Below are positions 13,382 through 18,911 of a stretch of DNA of 18,911 bases, piece after piece; the first letter of the stretch is position 1; the number at the start of each line of letters is the position of its first letter. Origin of the DNA: CAYFVR01 sp046541515 (GTDB taxonomy: Bacteria; Desulfobacterota; Desulfobacteria; Desulfobacterales; Desulfococcaceae); NCBI GenBank assembly GCA_046541515.1, contig JBKHDD010000090.1, forward strand, positions 1-18,911. Reading direction: 5' to 3'. A program made the position numbers and the translations under genes. The notes under the pieces were generated by a model. The model had not been told where the DNA came from and ran no database searches. It was given only the letters and a program-made list of their open reading frames with translations.

Positions 13382-16300
13382 GACTGGGCGCCCTCGCGAT
13401 AGGCCGCCTTCTCTTCCCGATATTCCTCCACCGTCAGGTTTTTCAACACCGAATTCATTCCGCCCTCGTTGTGGACGAAATGGACGGCGCGGATGTAGTC
13501 CTCGATGATGTTGATCTTTTGGAGGGGCGTCACGATGAGCAGTTGCAGATCGAGCCGCTTGAACAGCTCCAGGCCGTAGCGGGTGCTGTCGTCCGATCCC
13601 CGCCCGAACGCCTCGTCGATCACCACGAAGCGGAAGGACCGGGATTTGCGGGAGGGGTCGTCCAGGCCGAACTGGTAGGCCAGGGCCGATCCCAGGATGG
13701 TGTAGGCCAGCTTTTCCTTTTGCCCGCCGGATTTGCCGGAGGAATCGGAGTAGTATTCCTTCTCGGAGTCGTCCTCCTTCCACCGCTCCGCCGCGGAAAA
13801 GACGAACCAGTTGCGCACGTCGGTCACCTTGCGGGTCCATTTGCGGTCCAGCTCCGCCAGCCCTTCCCGGCCGTTGAACCGGTCGATCAGCTTTTTCACC
13901 TGGAGGAATTTCCGCTCGTTGTAGAGGTCGGTGCCGTCCAGCTCCTGGGAGAGGCACTGCTTGAGGTCGGTGCGGAAATCCCGAACTTCGCCGTCCCCGG
14001 CGGGGTCGCTGATCAGCTGGATATAGGTGCCGGGGCTGTATTCCATGTCGGCCAGGGAGGCGTTGATCCGGTCGATCTTCTTCTCGATTTCCTCCCGCTC
14101 CCGGGCGAGCTGGCTTTGGAACAGGGCAATGCTGTTGATGGTGCCCTCGTTGAGCAGATTCTTGAACCGGGCCTCGTGGCGGGGCAGGTCCTCCTCCTGG
14201 AGCGTCTTCAGCATGGCCGCGTATTCGGGCCCGGCCTCCAGCGCCGCGTCCACCTCGCTGGTTTCCGCCGGATAATGCCCTTTGTAATCCTGCATTCGCT
14301 GGATGATCCGCACCGTCAGCCCCTCCAGCTTCTTGTTGCCCGCGTCGATCTTCTTCTGGATGTGGTGGCGGACCTCCTTCTCCCGGTCGTCCACGTTGTC
14401 GAAGGTCAGCTTCCGGTCCCCCAATGCCGCCGCCTGGAATTCCGCCAGCTTCGGGAACAGCGACTTGCGGGCGGCCGCGTCCACCGTCGCGGCCAGCTTC
14501 CGGGCTTTGACCAGCAGATTTTTCCCTTGTGCCAGCCGGAGTTCGATCTCGCCCCGTTTCGGCAGCGTTTTATCGTAATCCGATTCCCGCGCCGCGATCT
14601 CCAGAACCACCTTCTCCCGCTGGGCTTCCAAGTCCCGCAGCAGATCGGAACCCTCCGCGATTCGTTTCCGCTCCGCCTCCAGCTCCTGAATGCGGGCGGC
14701 GGCCGGCCGCCAGTGGATTTCCGCGTAATCGGTGAAGGTCAGCAAATCCCGGCAGACGTCCCGGTGGACGGTGTAGCTTTGCTGCCGGTTCACCAGCGCG
14801 TTCAGCTCGTCCATCGCCTTCGCGCCCCGGGCTTCCAGATCGGCGAGGACGCCTTTCAGCGCCCGGATTTTCTCCCGGTTTTGCCACCCCAGGATGTAGC
14901 GGCCCCGGTCCCGGATGTCGTGTCGGTCGTCCTTTTTCGTGGCGCCGGCCGCCGGTTTTGATCTGGCCGTTGGGCGTGATGGCCCGGGGCCGCCGATGGA
15001 ATTCGGCCATGTCCCGGCAGCAGATGAAATCGAAGCGGCGGCGCAGCTCCCCGAACAGCCAGTCGTAAAAGGGCGTGTCCGGCTTAATCTGGATTTTGCG
15101 GATCAGGTCGTCCAGCCCGGTTTCGGTTTCCGCCGCGGCCGGGGCGTCTTCCCGAACCCGAAAGTAGACGAGCCGCCCCTTCAGATGGGTGCGGTCCACG
15201 TAGCGGGACACCTGGGCGTAGTGGGTTTCCGGCACCAGCAGGCTGAGGCCGAAATTGTGGAGCAGCCGCTCGATGGCCCCTTCCCATTCGCTCTCCCGCT
15301 CGTCCACCCGCAGCAGCTCGCCCACGAAGGGCATTTCAGTCTCCGGCAGACCGAGGGTTTCCGCCATCTCACGACGAATCCGCAGATTTTTCAACGGGAT
15401 GTTGGTCTTCCGCTTCCGCAGGGAGTCCAGCTCCTCCCGGACCCGGTCGCTCTCCTCTTTGGCCTGTTTAACGGCGATCCGGAAATCCACCTGCTGGACC
15501 TGAAGATCCGCCAGTCGGACGTCGATTTTGCCGACGTAGGCTTCGGTGGTTTTCCGGTTGTGGAAAAAGGTCTCGGATTTCTCCGGCCGGGGCAGCTTGA
15601 GGCGGCGGGCCTTTTCCAGATAGGCTTTCTCCCGCTCCCGCTTCTGGTCCCGCTCCCCGGTCCGCCGGGCAATCTCCCGGGCCAGCTCCTCCAGGCGGCG
15701 GCCGCCGTTGTCGGCAATGCTGTTTTTCAGATCGTTTTCGGTGTCCCGGAGTTCCGCCAGCGTTTTCCGGAGGGTTTCCAGCCGGTGCTCGCAGTTCTGG
15801 TGATCCAGCTTCCAGCGGCCGATGGCCTCTTTGAGCAGCGTTTCCTTTTGGACGGCGAAAAAACCCTGGAGCGCCTCCCGGCAGTTCACCCATTGATCCA
15901 GTTGCCCGCGCAGTTCTTCGTGCTCCCGGCCGTCGGCCACCAGCGGGGAAAGCCGCTCGATCTGGTCCTTGGCCCGCAGCACGGCGGCGTGGGCCTGGTT
16001 GAGGTTGTCGAAGTTCTTGCGGATGTCGACGATCCGGGATTCCACGTCGGTTTCGTCCAGCATGTGGCGGCGGACGAAGTCGGTCAGGTTCCCCACCGAT
16101 TTCATGGAAACGGTCTGGTAAAACAGCTCCAGGGCCTGGGGATTTTCGATCCCGAACAGGCGGCGAAACTTGTCGGCGTAGCGTTTGAAATTCTCGTAGA
16201 CCGCGACTTCTTTCCGCTTTTTCAGCCGTTTTTTCAGGTCCAGGATATTGGTCCCGAAATCGGCGAAATCCTCGGCGATGGTCAGGTCCGATTCGGACAC

Positions 16301-16756
16301 CACGAAAAAGCGTTCGGGGTTCCGATTCTGGTCCTTCAGCCAGAAGACCTGAGCCAGAGTCACCGGTTTCCGGCCGTCGGCGGCAAAATGGCCCAGCAGA
16401 ACGGTGTAGCTGTTGTGGTCCTCCCGCAACGCCACCGGCTTGCCGCTTTCCCCCAGCTCCATCTTGACGCTTTTGTACTCGCCCCGGATGTAGGAATACA
16501 GCGACCGCTCCTTGCCCTCGGCCCCGGCCGCCTTGTTGTAAACGATCCGGTGATGGGGCACCAGCAGCGTGGTCACCGCGTCCACCACCGTGGACTTGCC
16601 GGAGCCGATGTCGCCGGTGAGCAGGCTGTTGAAACCCGCCGGCGCGATCTTCCAGACATCCCGATGAAAGGTCCCCCAATTGTACATCTCCAGCCGCTTC
16701 AGCCGGAAACCGGCCTGGGATTCCTTCTCGGGAAGATTCAACACATTGCTTGGCAT
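13378..16756 (-). CDS. jetC: Wadjet JetC, SMC-like ATPase, interrupted by a one-base frameshift
   Basis: JetC is the MukB-like motor of Wadjet, which extrudes plasmid DNA. The first segment (16756-14933, 608 codons) has the Walker A box GDIGSGKST (48-56) and long coiled coils. The second (14931-13378, 517 codons plus stop) has more coiled coil, the signature SGKSGGQKEKLAYTILG, Walker B FRFVVIDEAFGRGSDD and a C-terminal LLIVTPLQKINIIEDYI. They join at GAA-AAA-G-GAC: the family phrase RRHEKDDRHDIRDRGRYILG is restored only by skipping G14932. The combined length of 1125 aa is normal for JetC. As written, frame 1 runs on to 14570 with an unrelated tail, while frame 2 has its first ATG at 14814. 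The cause is either a real inactivating insertion or a sequencing error. The start ATG has only a weak GGA upstream. Confidence 0.9.
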
Positions 16757-16829
16757 GGGTATCCGTTTTCGGGGGAACGGGGTGGGCGTTCCCGTGGGTT
16801 GGATTGAAATGGGCGAGCCGAGCCCGAAC

Positions 16830-16914
16830 CCCGGGCGTTGCCCGGGTCTGGTATGTTTCGCCCCCTCCGGGTCTTGGAATGTAGGGTGGGCACGGCTGTT
16901 TCTGCCCACCATTC
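16830..16914. repeat. Two palindromes in the jetB-jetC gap
   Basis: CCCGGGC (16830-16836) pairs with GCCCGGG (16840-16846), and GGTGGGCA (16885-16892) pairs with TGCCCACC (16903-16910). The second is flanked by GGAAT on the left and ATTCC on the right, like a small terminal-inverted-repeat element. They occupy the jetC-proximal half of a 445-bp gap (16757-17201) that contains no gene. Confidence 0.55.
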
Positions 16915-16968
16915 CGCCGCCCGGACCACAAGAAAATTTTCAAAATAGGCGATGGATTTGCTCCCCTC

Positions 16969-17037
16969 GCCGCTGGGGGATAAATCCCCCAGCTCAATCC
17001 GAAAAAGCCCGCTGAAGCGGGCTCGCCAGAAACGAAT
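16969..17037 (+). repeat. 69-bp palindromic repeat, copy 2 (first copy at 11851)
   Basis: This unit is nearly identical to 11851-11919 and in the same orientation, with the GCTGGGGGAT/ATCCCCCAGC and AGCCCG/CGGGCT hairpins conserved. The two copies bracket jetC and jetD as direct repeats 5.1 kb apart. Confidence 0.75.
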
Positions 17038-17070
17038 TGCGGAGAAATAATCCGAAAAATACCGGCTCAG

Positions 17071-17162
17071 GTAGGTTGGGTTGGCGAAGCGTAACCCAAC
17101 ATTTCCCATCCCAACAACCATTTCCGGATTTTGCTGGGTTACCCTTCGCTAACCCAGCCTAC
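17071..17162. repeat. 92-bp inverted-repeat element (GTAGG...CCTAC)
   Basis: The left arm starting GTAGGTTGGGTTGGCGAAGC (17071-17101) and the right arm (17132-17162) are 31-base inverted repeats with four mismatches around a 30-base centre. The GTAGGTTGGGTTRGCGAAGCGT type of sequence is, from general knowledge, a widespread intergenic palindrome in Proteobacteria. It lies 40 bp downstream of the jetB stop, between jetB and jetC. Confidence 0.75.
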
Positions 17163-17201
17163 TTTCCAAGAGCCCGCGCAAAGAGTGCTCCCCCGATCCC
17201 A

Positions 17202-17810
17202 TCAATAATCCCGCTCCCCGTGGGCCTTGTATTCGGCGAGGCGTTCGTCCATTTCTTTCAGCCAGTCGGCGTCCACCAGGGCTTTGATGATGCGGCGGAC
17301 TTCCAGGCGGGCGTCGTCGCCGGCCATTTTTCGCAGGAACCCCAGTTCGGTGGCTTTACGGATTTGGGTGTTGATCTGGTCGATGGTGCGGGCCTCGTTT
17401 TTTCCCTCGGGCATGAAGACGCGCATCATTTCGATGATCTGGGACCGGCCCAGCACCAGCCGGGTTTCGCCGCCCTCGGCGTCCAGCTCCGCCAGCTTTT
17501 TCCGCAGCAACACGCAGAGCAGGCTCAAGGGATAACTCAGGGAACGCCGGGAAATCAGGCGCGGCAACCCAACTTCCTCGGCCTCCGGGGATTGCCGGAG
17601 AAAGGCGTAGCCCTCGGATTCGTCGATCACCACCGTCAGCCCGATCACCGCCAGGTATTCCCGCACCGCGCCCTGGAGCGCCATCAGGTCCCGCCAATGT
17701 GCCGGGTGGCGGTCCTGGTACAACACGCCCTTCAAAAGCTGGATCACCACCGGCGAAATGGAGCGTTCCGCCGGTTCTTCAGGCTGGGTTTCCGGGGAGA
17801 TTTCGGTCAT
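17202..17810 (-). CDS. jetB: Wadjet JetB, MukE-like accessory subunit (DUF4194)
   Basis: The 202-aa protein matches DUF4194, the JetB subunit that bridges the JetA kleisin and the JetC motor, as MukE does in MukBEF. Features are an N-terminal PVVIQLLKGVLYQDRHPAHW, a winged-helix-like middle (AVREYLAVIGLTVVIDESEGYAF split over two elements), LPRLISRRSLSYPLSLLCVLLRKKL, and a C-terminal QINTQIRKATELGFLRK with RRIIKALVDADWLKEMDERL, each quoted only in part. Order jetA-jetB-jetC-jetD on one strand is the standard Wadjet order. Unusually, 200 bp separate it from jetA and 445 bp from jetC, both gaps being repeat-filled. The ATG has no strong Shine-Dalgarno. Confidence 0.9.
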   Translation of the reverse strand: MTEISPETQPEEPAERSISPVVIQLLKGVLYQDRHPAHWRDLMALQGAVREYLAVIGLTVVIDESEGYAFLRQSPEAEEVGLPRLISRRSLSYPLSLLCVLLRKKLAELDAEGGETRLVLGRSQIIEMMRVFMPEGKNEARTIDQINTQIRKATELGFLRKMAGDDARLEVRRIIKALVDADWLKEMDERLAEYKAHGERDY

Positions 17811-17854
17811 GGCGCATTCGCTATCCGAGGAAAAGGTTGAGGTTCGCCCGAGGT

Positions 17855-17927
17855 TCTCTCGTTCCCAGGCTCGGCATCAATGCCTTCCATTCAGCGACAA
17901 GATGGTAGGGGCGTATCGCATACGCCC
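17855..17927. repeat. Repeat fragments in the jetA-jetB gap
   Basis: Bases 17855-17888 are an inverted copy of the repeat at 4741-4774. Next to it GGGCGTAT (17909-17916) pairs with ATACGCCC (17920-17927) around CGC, preceded by TAG as in the other TAGGGGCG hairpins of the window. The 200-bp gap (17811-18010) holds no gene. Confidence 0.6.
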
Positions 17928-18010
17928 TCGGTCGATCCAGCACGATTGTCCATTTTGAAAGCCAACGTGAACGGAATTGGGTTCGATCCGGTGTTTGAAG
18001 GCCGGCAACC

Positions 18011-18911
18011 CTACCGCACAAAAATCACCCGAGGCATTTCCACCCGCCGCGGAACCCCGGCCTCGGTGGTCAGTCGGATAATTTCGGTTTCCGCCTCCTG
18101 AATCATCGCCCGGTCGTCCTGGCTGGCCAGATGGAGATAGGCCAGCAGTTCCGCCAGTCCGTTTTCGATGGGGCGAGATTCCAGAAGCTGGGAAAGCGTC
18201 ACCTGGGATTTCGTCTCCAGTGCCCGCCGGATGTTGCGGCGCAAGACCGTCATATCAATATGCTTCTGCCGGTACAAGGCGTCCAAATCCACCGCGCCCT
18301 CGCCGGTTTTCAGTTCGGAAACCTGGATCACCGGGGTCTTGGGCGGAGAAAACAGCGGCGTGTCCATGGTGAAATCGAAATCCGGCTTCAGGTCGTCCAG
18401 TTGGATGAAATCCCGCTCCGCCGGCGGGGAATCGGTCAGGTCCACCGCCGTCTTTTCGATTCCCCGGATCAGCGCCATGATCCGCCGGTTTTCCAAATAG
18501 GCCTGATCGTCCAGATATTTGCGGAGCTGTTCCACCAATTGATTCGCGGTCTGGTAGACCTGCTCCCCGGCGTCCAGCAAATAACGCGGAATCTCCTCCA
18601 GAAACCGGTCGGGCCGAATCTCCCGCACTTCCGGCAGGGCGATGGTCCGTTTGAGCAGATCGCGCAGCTCCTCTTGGCTGGCCCGAGACATGAGAAACTC
18701 CCAGAACGCCCGGAAGCTCTTGCCCTGATCGGAATCGCGGATCACGTCCTGGTCGTGGAAAATTTCGTCCAGCAACTCGCCTTTGGCCTTGTCGCTCCGG
18801 GCGATCCGTTCCCGGGTTTCCCGATCCAGGGTCCGGAAATTGTGCTCCACCTGCCGGAAATCGGCCAGCAGCTTCCGGGCGGTGTCCTCCAGATGATAAT
18901 ACCGCTCCTTA
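18011..18911 (-). CDS. jetA: Wadjet JetA, kleisin-like subunit (DUF3375), 5' end outside the window
   Basis: The visible 299 codons are the C-terminal part of a DUF3375 protein, the MukF-like kleisin of Wadjet that links the JetC heads. The frame is open to the window edge (KERYYHLEDTARKLLADFR and onward), so a GTG inside it at 18850 is not the start and the N-terminal winged-helix part is missing. Typical phrases are RTLDRETRERIARSDKAKGE, DSDQGKSFRAFWEFLMS, GEQVYQTANQLVEQLRKYLD and LENRRIMALIRGIEKTAVDL. The C-terminus ends PRVIFVR before TAG. DUF3375 proteins are usually about 480-500 aa, so roughly 180-200 residues lie beyond the window. Confidence 0.92.
   Translation of the reverse strand, partial: KERYYHLEDTARKLLADFRQVEHNFRTLDRETRERIARSDKAKGELLDEIFHDQDVIRDSDQGKSFRAFWEFLMSRASQEELRDLLKRTIALPEVREIRPDRFLEEIPRYLLDAGEQVYQTANQLVEQLRKYLDDQAYLENRRIMALIRGIEKTAVDLTDSPPAERDFIQLDDLKPDFDFTMDTPLFSPPKTPVIQVSELKTGEGAVDLDALYRQKHIDMTVLRRNIRRALETKSQVTLSQLLESRPIENGLAELLAYLHLASQDDRAMIQEAETEIIRLTTEAGVPRRVEMPRVIFVR

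Noticed and set aside
14929..14940. Programmed ribosomal frameshift on the A-rich tract in jetC
   Set aside because: The usual slippage on such tracts is -1, which leads to an unrelated sequence. Restoring the family motif needs +1 (or -2), and no stop-codon or stimulator arrangement for that is visible.
14915..16807. A 630-codon open frame on the plus strand opposite jetC
   Set aside because: It is the mirror of a GC-rich gene whose codon pattern keeps the opposite frame open; the minus strand carries the Walker A box and coiled coils of JetC, while the plus reading shows no domain.

Overview
This GC-rich bacterial window carries two recognisable accessory systems next to each other, plus a tripartite efflux pump. 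The likely host is a Desulfobacterota-like (Desulfonema/Desulfococcus-type) bacterium. That is an inference from a dockerin-like GDVDGD...GLAEAIYALQ tail, a PEP-CTERM-like C-terminus, high GC and many palindromic intergenic repeats. No rRNA, tRNA, CRISPR array or transposase gene was seen.

Left part (1-7211): the last 21 codons of a plus-strand gene with a possible sorting tail, a symmetrical terminator, then a minus-strand RND pump. The RND transporter (179-3499) and its membrane fusion protein (3499-4599) overlap by one base. The outer-membrane factor (5754-7211) is also on the minus strand but is separated from them by a plus-strand gene for a secreted dockerin-tailed protein (4814-5752).

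Middle (7212-12055): about 900 bp without a clear gene (7212-8108), made of inverted-repeat elements, then a diversity-generating retroelement (DGR) read on the minus strand. In transcription order it has a small membrane/secreted protein (11723-11103), a secreted formylglycine-generating-enzyme-fold variable protein (11106-9739) whose last 44 codons are the variable repeat VR (9872-9742), a GC-rich hairpin (9695-9674), avd (9657-9304), a DGR reverse transcriptase (9307-8243) and the template repeat TR (8239-8109). TR and VR are 131 bp each and differ at 16 positions. All 16 are adenines in TR, which is the signature of adenine-specific mutagenic homing. The genes are tightly packed (4-base overlaps), and TR begins three bases after the RT stop. 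Information should flow from TR RNA through error-prone cDNA (RT plus Avd) into the VR, changing up to about 14 surface residues of the exported protein.

Right part (12056-18911): a Wadjet plasmid-defence operon on the minus strand in the order jetA (partial, cut by the window end), jetB, jetC, jetD. JetA/B/C form an SMC-like loop-extruding complex and JetD is the topoisomerase-VI-like nuclease. jetC carries a one-base insertion that breaks its frame at codon 608. The jetA-jetB and jetB-jetC gaps are filled with palindromic repeats, and near-identical direct repeats bracket jetC-jetD. A hairpin abutting the jetD stop may terminate the operon.
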